Assembly: GCF_034377145.1 (NCBI RefSeq)
Contig: NZ_CP139709.1
Location: 127,539 to 191,538, forward strand
Length of the DNA stretch: 64,000 bases
From: Sulfitobacter sp. OXR-159
GTDB lineage: Bacteria > Pseudomonadota > Alphaproteobacteria > Rhodobacterales > Rhodobacteraceae
Direction: 5' to 3'
Shown here piece by piece: positions 1-8,389 of this stretch. The translations under genes and the position numbers were made by a program. The notes beneath the pieces are model-generated. The model did not search any database. It had not been told where the DNA came from and worked only from the letters and a program-made list of their open reading frames with translations. Every line of letters begins with the position of its first letter. Position 1 is the first letter of the stretch.

Positions 1-321
1 CAGTTCTTCCTGCAAGGCCGCGATCTCCGCCCGCAATGCTTCATGCTCCGCCATACGCCTTTGGAGAAAATTCTTGGTCAGCCGCGCGCGCTCGAACACC
101 CCGCGGGGCGTGAGCACATAGGCGTAGCGCAGCTTGTTGCCCGAGGCGCGAAAATTGCTGACTTTCACTTGGCCCTTCTCGACCAATCCTTTCAGGCAGT
201 AATTGACCATTCCCAGACTGATACCAAGCGTCTGAGCCAAGCCCCGCTGTGAAAGTTTGGGATTGGCTTCGAGCGCCCGCATGACACGGAAGCGAATATC
301 GTCGTCATTAGGTTTGGTCAT
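1..321 (-). CDS. EPS-associated MarR-family transcriptional regulator (3' end beyond window)
   Basis: Read on the minus strand from an ATG at 321 and open to the window edge, giving at least 107 residues. It starts MTKPNDDDIRFRVMRALE and carries a winged helix-turn-helix (around residues 13-75, with LSQRGLAQTLGISLGMVNY as the recognition part), followed by a basic, helical tail rich in Glu/Ala that looks like a dimerisation helix. This matches the small MarR-like family often found next to exopolysaccharide genes in proteobacteria. It lies upstream of a polysaccharide export/chain-length block on the other strand, so a role in controlling polysaccharide production is inferred. The C-terminus is not in the window, so full length is unknown. 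Confidence 0.75.
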   Translation of the reverse strand, partial: MTKPNDDDIRFRVMRALEANPKLSQRGLAQTLGISLGMVNYCLKGLVEKGQVKVSNFRASGNKLRYAYVLTPRGVFERARLTKNFLQRRMAEHEALRAEIAALQEEL

Positions 322-463
322 TATCTCATTGCGCCACGGCTACCGCACCGGAGCATGCAAGGTGCAGCTCCAGAGGTGAACGACCGCAGCGTTCACAGAT
401 GAACGCATACAGATATGCTGGAGCGATTGAAAGACCAAGTTTAAGGCGCTAGCCATGCGTTGC

Positions 464-1312
464 TTATGAACGCACCTCTATAAAGCGACATTGTCCCAGC
501 GTGATATGTGCGGCCGTCAATCGTCCCGTCAGATGAGCACCGGTATCCACGGCTATCCGGTTCCCGCTCATGCCGGCCTGCCGGACGACGGTATGGCCGT
601 GAACCACAATATTATCGTCAGAGCGAGGCGTTGTTAAAAAGTCAGGATGGCCCCAAAGCAAAACCGTACCACGTTGATCATCCGGGGGGCGTTTGGGCGA
701 CATAGCCGCATGCACACAGTGTATATTGCCCGTTGACCACTGTCTGGGCAGAGTACGAAGCCACTCCTGCAAACCTTTGGGCAGTGCTTTTTCCAGCCTT
801 TGCGCGAGGTCGACGGTCGCGCCTGATTGGATGGCATCTTTTGGGACCTCGATACCGAAGCTGCTTAAGGTTTCCACGCCACCATTGTGCAACCACCCCG
901 CCCCCACACCAGCAGGATCGTCAATAAAGTCTAACAACATGCGCTCGTGATTGCCCATCAAACAGATCACTCGCTCCGGCGTCGATTGGCTCAGCTTGTA
1001 AAGCAGAAGCAAAACTTCCCGGGACTGAGGGCCACGATCGACATAATCCCCCAGAAAAACGCAGATCTCATCGCCTCGAGCCACCTCATCCAAACGGGCG
1101 AACATCTGTGTGAGCTGGGCGACACACCCATGCGTATCCCCGATCGCGAAAAGAGCTCTATCCGGGCGTATGCGCGCCGAATTGACAGGCACAGGCGGCG
1201 AACGGCGCCTCGGGTCCAACTGCGATAAAATGCGGGGTAGCAAGGTTTGTCCCGGAAAGATGACGGCTGCTATAGAGATACTCGAGGCGTGGGGTAGCCG
1301 GACTGCGAGCAA
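464..1312 (-). CDS. PPP-type metallophosphatase (serine/threonine protein phosphatase-like)
   Basis: All metal-binding motifs of the PPP/calcineurin-like superfamily are visible in order: GDTHG, GDYVDRG, GNHE, and near the end HGHTVV followed by AVDTGAH. The family dephosphorylates phosphoproteins or dinucleotide phosphates using two metal ions. The longest frame begins with TTG at 1312, just after an in-frame stop, and gives 282 aa. That N-terminus is low-complexity and longer than usual (about 240 aa), so a GTG near 1192 is an alternative start. It sits in an EPS-type neighbourhood that includes a BY-kinase. A role in reversing phosphorylation there is only inference, because bacterial BY-kinase partners are normally low-molecular-weight or PHP-type tyrosine phosphatases. 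Confidence 0.8.
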   Translation of the reverse strand: MLAVRLPHASSISIAAVIFPGQTLLPRILSQLDPRRRSPPVPVNSARIRPDRALFAIGDTHGCVAQLTQMFARLDEVARGDEICVFLGDYVDRGPQSREVLLLLYKLSQSTPERVICLMGNHERMLLDFIDDPAGVGAGWLHNGGVETLSSFGIEVPKDAIQSGATVDLAQRLEKALPKGLQEWLRTLPRQWSTGNIHCVHAAMSPKRPPDDQRGTVLLWGHPDFLTTPRSDDNIVVHGHTVVRQAGMSGNRIAVDTGAHLTGRLTAAHITLGQCRFIEVRS

Positions 1313-1786
1313 TAGGCCATATTAAAATACTACAGAGCGTGGCCTTGGCTTAGAATTGCCGACAGTCGCCCCTCAAATGTCAGTTTTTGCTTTGGCCGCC
1401 GCCTAGGCGTACCAGAACGCGCTAGCCGATCGGCTGCATACACCCTTTGATGGGCACTCTCACAATCAAGCAAAACTAGATGGGCGATGGTCTGACGGTA
1501 CGGCGGTCGCAACAGGTCTCGTTCACTACGCTGGCCCCCCTTTGTAGCTTCTTGACCACTTGAGCCGCGCGCCAAAACCTGTTGCAAAAACAGCATAAAG
1601 TTTAAAACAAGCCGTTAGGATCAGCCGGTCGGGTTGTGTCCTACCGTCGGTCTAGGGATGTTAAACGCAACTAGAGTTTCAGAGAGTCGCTTTGACGGGG
1701 CGCCGGTGACAGAGCGTATAGACGCCAACAACCGCCCCATAACAATTGCACATCTCATTCGCCGCATGTTTGCCAAAGGTTTGTCC
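1313..1786. other. intergenic stretch, no confident gene
   Basis: A minus-strand open frame of 88 codons (1330-1596) exists, but its composition is basic and low-complexity, no domain is recognisable and no ribosome binding site was seen, so it is not called. The promoters for the divergent phosphatase and export-lipoprotein genes should lie here. An AAAGG ribosome binding site at 1775-1779 belongs to the export gene. Confidence 0.4.
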
Positions 1787-3130
1787 ATGTTTAGACGTCT
1801 GATCGCCATCTCACTCTTATCCATCGTTACCGGCTGCGGTGTGGCGTATATTTCGCCAATAGTTTCCGAGGACGACGGCAAGGTACGCATTGTCCCTTTG
1901 ACATCAGATGTCGTATCAGCGGCAAACCGCGCCCCCTATGCCCCTAAGCAGCTCCCTGCGGCCTTTTTCCAGAACGCCGGCGGCGCGGGTGCCTTGAGCG
2001 GGACCAGCCCTACTCCTGCGCCAGTCTCAGAGATTCAGACCCGCCCAGCCGAACTGGCGCTCCGCGTGCCCCCTACGCCACCCCGTACCACCTATGATAT
2101 TGGTGTTGGCGATGTGCTTTTGTTGGCCTCTCGGAGTGGGGGCAGCACTGTAGAGGAACTGAGTGGCCTATTGGCCGCACAAAATCGGCGCCAAGGCTAT
2201 ACCGTTCAAGACGACGGCGCGATTGCGATTCCGGATGTCGGGCGCGTCACTGTTGCTGGCTTGACCCTCGAGGACGCTGAAGCAGCTCTGTTCCAACGCC
2301 TACTGGAAGCTCAGATTGACCCCTCCTTCAGCCTCGAAATTGCTGAATTCAACTCAAAACGAGTCTCCATCGGCGGTGCGGTTGGAACCGCGACTGTTAT
2401 TCCGATCACCCTCACCCCCCTCACGCTGGATCAAGCCATCGCAACAGCTGACGGCATCCAAACACCTGATCTAGAATATGCCTCCATCCGTCTCTACCGC
2501 CAAGGCGATCTCTATCAGATCCCGCTGGAAAGCTATTTGGAGTCTCCCGACCTGCAAAAAACACGGCTCGTTGCTGGCGACAGTATCTTTGTCGATACCG
2601 AATATCAGCTGGACCGTGCGCAGGCTTATTTTGCAGAACAGATCACGTTGCGCCAGTTCCGTCAGCAGGCACGCGTCCAGGCCCTTGCGGAACTTCAAGC
2701 GGAGGTGACCCTGCGCCGGGCTGCGCTCGAAGAGAGCCGGTCAAACTTCGAGGCGCAATTGGACAATGATGCTATTGCGCGCGACTATACCTATCTAACT
2801 GGTGAAGTGAGCCAACCGGGCCGGTTCACATTGCCTTTCGGCCGGACCGCTTCCCTAGCCGACGCGCTCTATTCCCACGGCGGATTTGATACGCGAACTG
2901 GAAATCCAACCCAAATCTATGTCCTTCGAGGATCGCAAGGCTCCAGCGGAGAGGTAACCGCTTTTAAACTAAATGCTAAAAATGCGGCGGAACTCATCCT
3001 TGCCACCCGTATGGAGCTGCGTCCCGACGATGTTATCTTCGTCGCGGAACAGCCTGTTACTCGGTGGAACCGCGTCATTACTCAGATCACCCCATCTCTG
3101 CTGACCAGTGTTGCTGGCTCTGTGAATTGA
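1787..3130 (+). CDS. polysaccharide export lipoprotein, Wza-like (Poly_export/SLBB)
   Basis: Outer-membrane polysaccharide export protein of 447 aa. The ATG at 1787 was chosen because it is preceded by AAAGG seven bases upstream and opens directly into a lipoprotein signal (MFRRLIAISLLSIVTGC, with lipobox VTGC). An upstream extension in frame would bury this signal. After a Pro-rich linker comes the Poly_export domain (about residues 100-190, starting YDIGVGDVLLL), an SLBB-like segment, a long helical stretch (about 285-335), and a second SLBB-like segment (TYLTGEVSQPGRFTLPFG). In Wza-type systems this protein forms the outer-membrane channel and works with a Wzz/BY-kinase co-polymerase; such a protein is encoded at 5817-7943. 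The C-terminus has no extended amphipathic helix obvious by eye. Confidence 0.88.
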   Translation: MFRRLIAISLLSIVTGCGVAYISPIVSEDDGKVRIVPLTSDVVSAANRAPYAPKQLPAAFFQNAGGAGALSGTSPTPAPVSEIQTRPAELALRVPPTPPRTTYDIGVGDVLLLASRSGGSTVEELSGLLAAQNRRQGYTVQDDGAIAIPDVGRVTVAGLTLEDAEAALFQRLLEAQIDPSFSLEIAEFNSKRVSIGGAVGTATVIPITLTPLTLDQAIATADGIQTPDLEYASIRLYRQGDLYQIPLESYLESPDLQKTRLVAGDSIFVDTEYQLDRAQAYFAEQITLRQFRQQARVQALAELQAEVTLRRAALEESRSNFEAQLDNDAIARDYTYLTGEVSQPGRFTLPFGRTASLADALYSHGGFDTRTGNPTQIYVLRGSQGSSGEVTAFKLNAKNAAELILATRMELRPDDVIFVAEQPVTRWNRVITQITPSLLTSVAGSVN

Positions 3131-3152
3131 CGCTCTTTTACGCTACGCTTTT

Positions 3153-3214
3153 CTGATAGGGGCCTGAAAATGATTTCTGGGGGGGCATTGATCGGGTCTC
3201 CCCCCCCCTATCAG
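3153..3214. repeat. inverted repeat between export and antiterminator genes
   Basis: The 10-bp arms CTGATAGGGG (3153-3162) and CCCCTATCAG (3205-3214) are perfectly complementary. A G7 run and a C8 run lie between them and can extend the pairing. It sits 22 bp after the export gene stop and 155 bp before the NusG-like gene start. It could be a terminator/attenuator or leader structure; there is no clear T tract, so a simple intrinsic terminator is not supported. Confidence 0.5.
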
Positions 3215-3369
3215 AGCTAAGGTAGCAAAAATTTGCCCAAACATGGGAAGCCTAGCCTGGCGACATTCCTTCAGCACTGCATGTAAGTTAAGCCCAGTCC
3301 ATACTCGGCTACTGGTGACCGCGCCTGTCATTGTACCCACGCATGGTACTTCCGGATAAAGGACCAATA

Positions 3370-3885
3370 ATGTCGGATGCGCCTAAAATGGGCTGGTTCG
3401 TAGCGCAGATTCGCCCGAATGGGCTGGCACAAGCACGCGTCCACTTGCGTCGTCAGAGGTTTGAAAGTTTTTCCCCGGAACGTATGGGCACCCGACTGCA
3501 TCAGGGCCGTCTCGTACAGAAGCGCCAACCCTTATTTCCAGGTTATCTTTTTGTCCAATTCGATCCAGCTGCCGCTGGCTGGACTGCCATTAACAGTACC
3601 CGCGGCATTGCGCGGCTTCTCTTACAGGATCCACGCCGCCCGCGCCCGCTGCCGCAAGGCCTGATGGCGGGCCTTCAGGCCCGCTGTGGGCCAGATGAGC
3701 TTGTGAAACCTGCAGACGATCTTCAAGTTGGAGACCAAATCCGGATCCTGTCAGGCCCCTTTGCCGATTTCATCACGCAGATTGACCACCTCCCAGACTC
3801 CGAAAGAGTCGGCGTGCTGCTAGACCTTATGGGGCGCGACGTCCGGACGTCGCTCCACCGTAATCAGATCAACAAATTTAGCTAG
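3370..3885 (+). CDS. NusG/RfaH-like transcription antitermination protein
   Basis: A 171-aa NusG paralogue. The ATG at 3370 has AAAGGA six bases upstream and begins MSDAPKMGWFVAQIRPNGLAQ, matching the start of the NGN domain. The hallmarks are present: W-F/V-A-Q near the N-terminus, the QPLFPGYLFVQFD loop (about residues 55-68), and a C-terminal KOW-like domain (about 115-165) with VGDQIRILSGPFADF. RfaH/UpxY-type paralogues bind RNA polymerase at operon-specific pause sites and allow read-through of long polysaccharide operons. The position among polysaccharide genes supports this role. Two GGTAGC-containing stretches nearby (around 3222 and 5626) resemble the core of the enteric ops element, but recognition is untested. 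Confidence 0.85.
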   Translation: MSDAPKMGWFVAQIRPNGLAQARVHLRRQRFESFSPERMGTRLHQGRLVQKRQPLFPGYLFVQFDPAAAGWTAINSTRGIARLLLQDPRRPRPLPQGLMAGLQARCGPDELVKPADDLQVGDQIRILSGPFADFITQIDHLPDSERVGVLLDLMGRDVRTSLHRNQINKFS

Positions 3886-3921
3886 CTACATCATATGCCG
3901 GGGGCCCATATGCGGAAGTCG

Positions 3922-5223
3922 CTAGCCTTTCTTGAGGAATCTATCGTATGCTTCAACATCCGTTCGGAAGGTACCCTCGTAGGGCACGTTCTCATCGTCC
4001 GCAGCGGAGGCTTGCAGTGTCCAATTGCCTTGGCTAGACGCTCGAAAAATCTTAACATTTAGAACTTCGCTTTCCCGAACATAGGTACCAGACAACGGTG
4101 ACACCTGAAGGCTTGACCGTTTCTTGCCGAGTGATCCACTGCCAAAATAGCGGGCCCGACGCAATCGTCGGGCGGGGAAAAATTTTACTCCGGACATGTA
4201 GGTCACTACGAAAAGCAGAATGAAGCATGCCAATGCAATAGTTGCCATGATGGGTTGATCCCACAGCAGGACTCCAACGGCGATCGGGGTCGAGAAAAAT
4301 GGCACAAGGAGTAGGCTTGCAATAGAATTATCGAACCGCCCCCGGCGCCCCTTCAACATGGCGACCGTTCGTACGGCGATATGGTGAAAATGCAGCCGAT
4401 CCGGTTGGCCGGTTGCGCGGCGGGTGGCGCGCCGGCGCACGATCGAAAGAAGCGTGTCGCAGACCGGCCAAAAGAGCAACAGCAAAACCGCCATGCCAGC
4501 CACAGAGGGGTTCCGGGCAACAAGAACAATCCCAAGCCAGGCTATAATATGGCCGATACCGTAAGCTCCCGCATCTCCCAGGAAAATGCGCCCGAACGGC
4601 CAGTTCAAGATAAAAAAGCCAAAGATCGAAACCGCCAGGAGCCCCGCCACAACCTGGATATCCGTATCCCCAGTGTGACCCGCAATCGCAACAAATCCTA
4701 TGGACGCGGCCATAGAATAGAGCGCCGAAAGCCCATTCAACCCGTCCAACAAATTTAATGCATGGCATGTGCCAGCAGACCAAAGCAGAGTGATCACGAT
4801 GGCAGGGACGACCAATTCCAACAACGCTCCCTCGGTTAGGCCTAAGTCGGGTACAAGAGACCCAGTGAGGGCGATCCCAAGGGTCGCAGCGACGAAAGCC
4901 GCGAAGAGCCGATTCCGGGGACTAACATTCCGGTAAACATCTTCAAGCAGCCCCGCCCAGAACACAACTGCACCTGCCGCAAGGGCAAGAAGAAGGTCAC
5001 GCCCGATGTCGTTGTTGTAAAACGCGCAGCCCACACCAAGGCCCAAAATAATTCCAATACCCCCCACGCGCGGGGTTGGACGTGTATGTTGGGCTTGAGG
5101 TGCAGACAGATCACGCAGCATATGCTCAGACGACATGAGCAGATTCGGGCGCGCAATGAAGACTATGCTCGATGCCATACTAATAAGAAAGACAATACCG
5201 AATATCAGGAACTCGTACATCAA
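3922..5223 (-). CDS. MraY/WecA-like undecaprenyl-phosphate glycosyl-1-phosphate transferase
   Basis: A polytopic membrane protein of 433 aa with the signatures of the polyprenyl-phosphate N-acetylhexosamine-1-phosphate transferase family: GLLEDVYRNVSPRNRL (catalytic Asp loop), NLLDGLNGLSA, IFLGDAGAYGIG and the DRLHFHH cytoplasmic His motif. Such enzymes start glycan synthesis by moving a sugar-1-phosphate from a UDP-sugar onto undecaprenyl phosphate at the inner face of the plasma membrane. About ten hydrophobic segments cover residues 1-340. The remaining ~85 residues form a hydrophilic, basic tail that ordinary WecA proteins (about 350-370 aa) lack. It is encoded opposite to the Wzz/BY-kinase gene and may prime the polysaccharide handled by this cluster. 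The sugar specificity cannot be read from the sequence. Confidence 0.87.
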   Translation of the reverse strand: MMYEFLIFGIVFLISMASSIVFIARPNLLMSSEHMLRDLSAPQAQHTRPTPRVGGIGIILGLGVGCAFYNNDIGRDLLLALAAGAVVFWAGLLEDVYRNVSPRNRLFAAFVAATLGIALTGSLVPDLGLTEGALLELVVPAIVITLLWSAGTCHALNLLDGLNGLSALYSMAASIGFVAIAGHTGDTDIQVVAGLLAVSIFGFFILNWPFGRIFLGDAGAYGIGHIIAWLGIVLVARNPSVAGMAVLLLLFWPVCDTLLSIVRRRATRRATGQPDRLHFHHIAVRTVAMLKGRRGRFDNSIASLLLVPFFSTPIAVGVLLWDQPIMATIALACFILLFVVTYMSGVKFFPARRLRRARYFGSGSLGKKRSSLQVSPLSGTYVRESEVLNVKIFRASSQGNWTLQASAADDENVPYEGTFRTDVEAYDRFLKKG

Positions 5224-5816
5224 AACAAAACCTTAGTACTCTGAAAATCGACGCAAAGGGCCAAAGCGCCTGAGAATAACATTAAACAACGACATACTTT
5301 AGAGAGATCACGTCATGGTACAAGAGTTTGGCATCTCAGTTTTTTCAATCTGAACCATCTACCCGCCTCCGGAGGCAAACACCAAAACTTGTAGTTGTCC
5401 CTACACAGAAATCTGACGCTACGCTGCAGAAACATCAGTGGGCCACACACCGCCCTGTTCCAACATTGTTGTCCCAACGCATGCTGATTGCCATTCCCGG
5501 CACCTTTTAGCAAGTGCCCCCAAGCGGATTAACGCCAGTAATGCCGTGTGGGAAAAACGCACGAGTGATACATCTCGGGTTGTATATCCTTTACGTTCCT
5601 ATCAGCGAGGAATGCGCTAGGGCTAGGTAGCGGCAATCAAATGCGGCGGGAATGGGCCCTCTCCCCAAAACAGGGTGATTTCTACCCTTAATTTGCACCC
5701 TACCCTAACCCTGGTATCAAGCGAGGTCGCGCTTGGGTCTCATTAGAAGGTGGCATTGGAAAGTGTTTGGGGGTAGGAGACGCCAACGCAGTTGATAACG
5801 GTTACCCATAGACAGC
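5224..5816. other. long divergent intergenic/leader region
   Basis: 593 bp separate the divergent glycosyl-phosphotransferase and Wzz/BY-kinase genes. Short open frames on both strands show no domain, so no gene is called. It must hold promoters for both directions. A GGTAGCGG stretch near 5626-5633 resembles the core of the ops/JUMPstart element recognised by RfaH-type antiterminators and lies in the correct orientation about 185 bp before the kinase gene. Confidence 0.4.
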
Positions 5817-7943
5817 ATGAAGCAGATCACCAGCGCATCAGGTCGCCCCGCCAATGAGCATACCGACGGCGATGAAATTGACCTCGGCAACCTGCTACAA
5901 ACTCTATGGCGGGGCAAATTGTGGATCGCCCTCTGTGGATTTGTTGCGCTCTGTCTTGGAGGTTTCTATGCCTATGGGATCGCGGTCCCGGTCTACACAG
6001 CTAAATCTGCCGTAGCTCTTGAAAGCAGGCAAGAGCAAGTGATGGATATCGAGAGCGTCGTTACCGGACTTGGCGGCGATCAATCGACAATTAATACCGA
6101 GGTCGAGGTTCTTCGTTCACGGGGCTTGATTGAGACGTTGGTATTGGATTTGGATCTGCTTGACGATCCAGAGTTCAACAGCAGCCTTCAGCCCAGTCCT
6201 CGGTTTTCGATTGGCATGATTGTTGGAGCTATACGAGGAATATTTGGTGCCCAAGAGCCTTCTTCTGTCGTTTCCGAAAGAGCTACGCTCGACAGGACCA
6301 TCAACGCAGTTCTTGGCGCCCTCTCTGTCTCTAATCTGCGCCAAAGTTTCGTTTTTGAGTTAACAGCAACAACGCAAGATCCGACAAAATCTGCCTTGAT
6401 CGCGAACCGGCTAGCCGAACTTTACATAGAGAACCAAATTTCTGTGAAATTTGAGAAGACAGAAGCGGCTACAGCTTGGCTTAGTGAAAGAGTCAGTGGT
6501 TTACAGATAGAATTGGAATCGGCTCAAGCGGAGCTGAAGAACTTTTCCACTAATACCGATCTTATAAATGCAGATGCACTCGCAGCGCTTAATCGGCAAG
6601 TAAAAGACCTTAGGGATCGGCGTTTAATGCTCGCAGCCCAAGCAGACGCAACAGGGTCAAATTTAGAAAGATTGCGGAAAGCTGCAGAAGCGGGCGATCC
6701 AGCCGCCTTTGCCGAAGTTGCCCAAGACACACTTCTCGATCAGGCCTTGTCGCGGATAGAAGAAGGACAAGAGGGCGGCCTGGAGGCTTTTAGCTTGCGG
6801 AGAGAGGCACTCATTGCTCAAGCGGAACTGGAAACGGCCCGTGCGCAGTCGCAGCTAGCCGCCATTGAAGCGTCTATCGCTGATGTCACATCACGCATCG
6901 ATAATCAGTCCCAAGAGTTGGTGACATTGGAACAGTTGCAGCGCGAAGTGGAGGCCAGCCGTCTTCTTTATGAAGCCTTCTTGAGCCGACTCAAGGAAAC
7001 CAGCATTCAGCAAGGTATTCAACAGGCCGATAGCCGCCTCCTGAGTCGGGCTGTCGTTCCTCCTGCCCCCTCCGCACCCCAAAAGAAGCGCGTGTTGGCA
7101 CTCTCTCTCATTCTAGGGTTAATTGTAGGCGCTGCTGCAGTGTTGTTTAGAGAAATGGCGCAAAACACATTCCGTACACCAGAGGACCTCGAAGCCAAAA
7201 CGGGATATTCTGTGATCGGCCAGATCCCTAAGATCTCAGTGAAGGCGCGGAGGAATGTACTAGAGTACTTTACACGGAAACCGAACTCGGCAGCGGCCGA
7301 ATCTGTCCGAAACTTGCGAACCTCCCTTCTCCTTGCAAACATTGATACGCCGCCGAAGGTGATCATGTCGACGTCATCGGTTCCGGGTGAAGGGAAGACT
7401 ACTCAATCTATTGCCTTGGCCCAGAACTTCGCAGGTCTAGGGGCCAAAGTACTTCTTATCGAAGGAGACCTGAGGCGACGGGTGCTTTCCGAGTATTTCT
7501 CTCATACCCACCCCCACGGCTTCTTATCCGTAATGGCTGGCGATATCTCTTTGAAAGACGCAATAGTATATGATGAAGGACTGAATGCCGATATTCTGTA
7601 CGGCCAAAAGTCACGTGTGAATGCAGCTGATCTGTTTTCTTCGAATACATTTCGCGAATTTATCCAGGATTTGCGCAACTATTACGATTATATCATTATT
7701 GATTCTCCGCCGGTGCTAGTCGTCCCGGACGCGCGTGTCCTCGGCCAGCTTGCTGACGCGATCATCTATTCCGTTCAATGGGACAGCGTTACCCACCGCC
7801 AAGTTTTGGATGGGTTAAAATCCTTAGAAAGTGTTAATCTCACACCGAGCGGCTTGATCCTCAGCCAGATAGACCGGAACAAGTTAAAGCGCTATGGTTA
7901 TGGAGATAGTTATAAAGCTTATTCGCGTTATTACATAAACTAA
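5817..7943 (+). CDS. fused polysaccharide co-polymerase/BY-kinase (Wzz + CpsD-like)
   Basis: A 708-aa inner-membrane protein with an N-terminal Wzz domain (TM1 about residues 34-58, GKLWIALCGFVALCLGG), a long periplasmic coiled-coil and GNVR region (about 200-400), TM2 at about 420-440 (VLALSLILGLIVGAAAV), and a C-terminal cytoplasmic tyrosine kinase. Walker A (SVPGEGKTTQ, about 520), Walker A' (LLIEGDLRRR, about 546) and Walker B (IIIDSPP, about 627) are intact, and the tail has a tyrosine cluster (YGYGDSYKAYSRYYIN). BY-kinases autophosphorylate such tails and control polymer length and export with Wza partners. The fused form is typical of Gram-negative Wzc/ExoP proteins. No strong ribosome site precedes this ATG. 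It probably works with the export lipoprotein at 1787. Confidence 0.92.
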   Translation: MKQITSASGRPANEHTDGDEIDLGNLLQTLWRGKLWIALCGFVALCLGGFYAYGIAVPVYTAKSAVALESRQEQVMDIESVVTGLGGDQSTINTEVEVLRSRGLIETLVLDLDLLDDPEFNSSLQPSPRFSIGMIVGAIRGIFGAQEPSSVVSERATLDRTINAVLGALSVSNLRQSFVFELTATTQDPTKSALIANRLAELYIENQISVKFEKTEAATAWLSERVSGLQIELESAQAELKNFSTNTDLINADALAALNRQVKDLRDRRLMLAAQADATGSNLERLRKAAEAGDPAAFAEVAQDTLLDQALSRIEEGQEGGLEAFSLRREALIAQAELETARAQSQLAAIEASIADVTSRIDNQSQELVTLEQLQREVEASRLLYEAFLSRLKETSIQQGIQQADSRLLSRAVVPPAPSAPQKKRVLALSLILGLIVGAAAVLFREMAQNTFRTPEDLEAKTGYSVIGQIPKISVKARRNVLEYFTRKPNSAAAESVRNLRTSLLLANIDTPPKVIMSTSSVPGEGKTTQSIALAQNFAGLGAKVLLIEGDLRRRVLSEYFSHTHPHGFLSVMAGDISLKDAIVYDEGLNADILYGQKSRVNAADLFSSNTFREFIQDLRNYYDYIIIDSPPVLVVPDARVLGQLADAIIYSVQWDSVTHRQVLDGLKSLESVNLTPSGLILSQIDRNKLKRYGYGDSYKAYSRYYIN

Positions 7944-7990
7944 TTTTCGTGACCGAGCGGGCCGTTTGTTCATTTGATACTATAGGCTCG

Positions 7991-8022
7991 TCTTCAGCTT
8001 GAGGCGAAGATCAAGCTGAAGA
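7991..8022. terminator. 12-bp inverted repeat downstream of BY-kinase gene
   Basis: TCTTCAGCTTGA (7991-8002) and TCAAGCTGAAGA (8011-8022) are perfectly complementary with an 8-nt loop, 48 bp after the kinase stop and before a convergent gene that ends at 8095. This is a plausible bidirectional transcript end, although no T tract follows. It could alternatively be a protein-binding palindrome. Confidence 0.4.
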
Positions 8023-8094
8023 AGTTTCCGAGTGGTATGAGGAAAGCCTGGAGAGGAACCTAAGATGACTCTATCTTCCGCAACCACCAAGACA

Positions 8095-8367
8095 TTATTC
8101 GTAATAGGCGAGCAGCGTCGCAATGTAGCCAGATGTCACCACATAGGTAGTACCCCCTGCCACCACAGTAATCTCCCCACTGGGAGTTAAGCTTGAAACG
8201 CTGCTGACAGGCACACTCGTGGCACGGGTGATTGCTGCTGCGATCACACCCGGCCCAATTGTTTGCCCCGCCCCACCAGGCGCTGTAATCGTTACGGTAT
8301 CCCCCGCAAACGAACTATTGGCGGAAACCAAGGACACCGTCGCGGATACCAGAATTCTTTTAATCAT
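8095..8367 (-). CDS. small exported protein of unknown function
   Basis: A 90-aa protein that starts MIKRILVSATVSLVSANSSFAGD, a good Sec signal peptide with cleavage after SFA. The mature part (about 68 aa) is rich in Thr, Ser, Val, Gly and Ala with no Cys. It contains a Gly-rich turn (APGGAGQTIGPG) and ends in hydrophobic and aromatic residues (LLAYYE), a pattern compatible with beta structure. I do not recognise a family. It begins 22 bp after the stop of an outer-membrane-type protein on the same strand, so the two are probably co-transcribed. Neighbouring polysaccharide genes suggest a cell-surface role, which is inference only. Confidence 0.6.
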   Translation of the reverse strand: MIKRILVSATVSLVSANSSFAGDTVTITAPGGAGQTIGPGVIAAAITRATSVPVSSVSSLTPSGEITVVAGGTTYVVTSGYIATLLAYYE

Positions 8368-8389
8368 TTTGCTTACCCTTATATGAATC

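Noticed and set aside
1330..1596. 88-codon minus-strand frame
   Set aside because: Low-complexity basic product without ribosome site or family.
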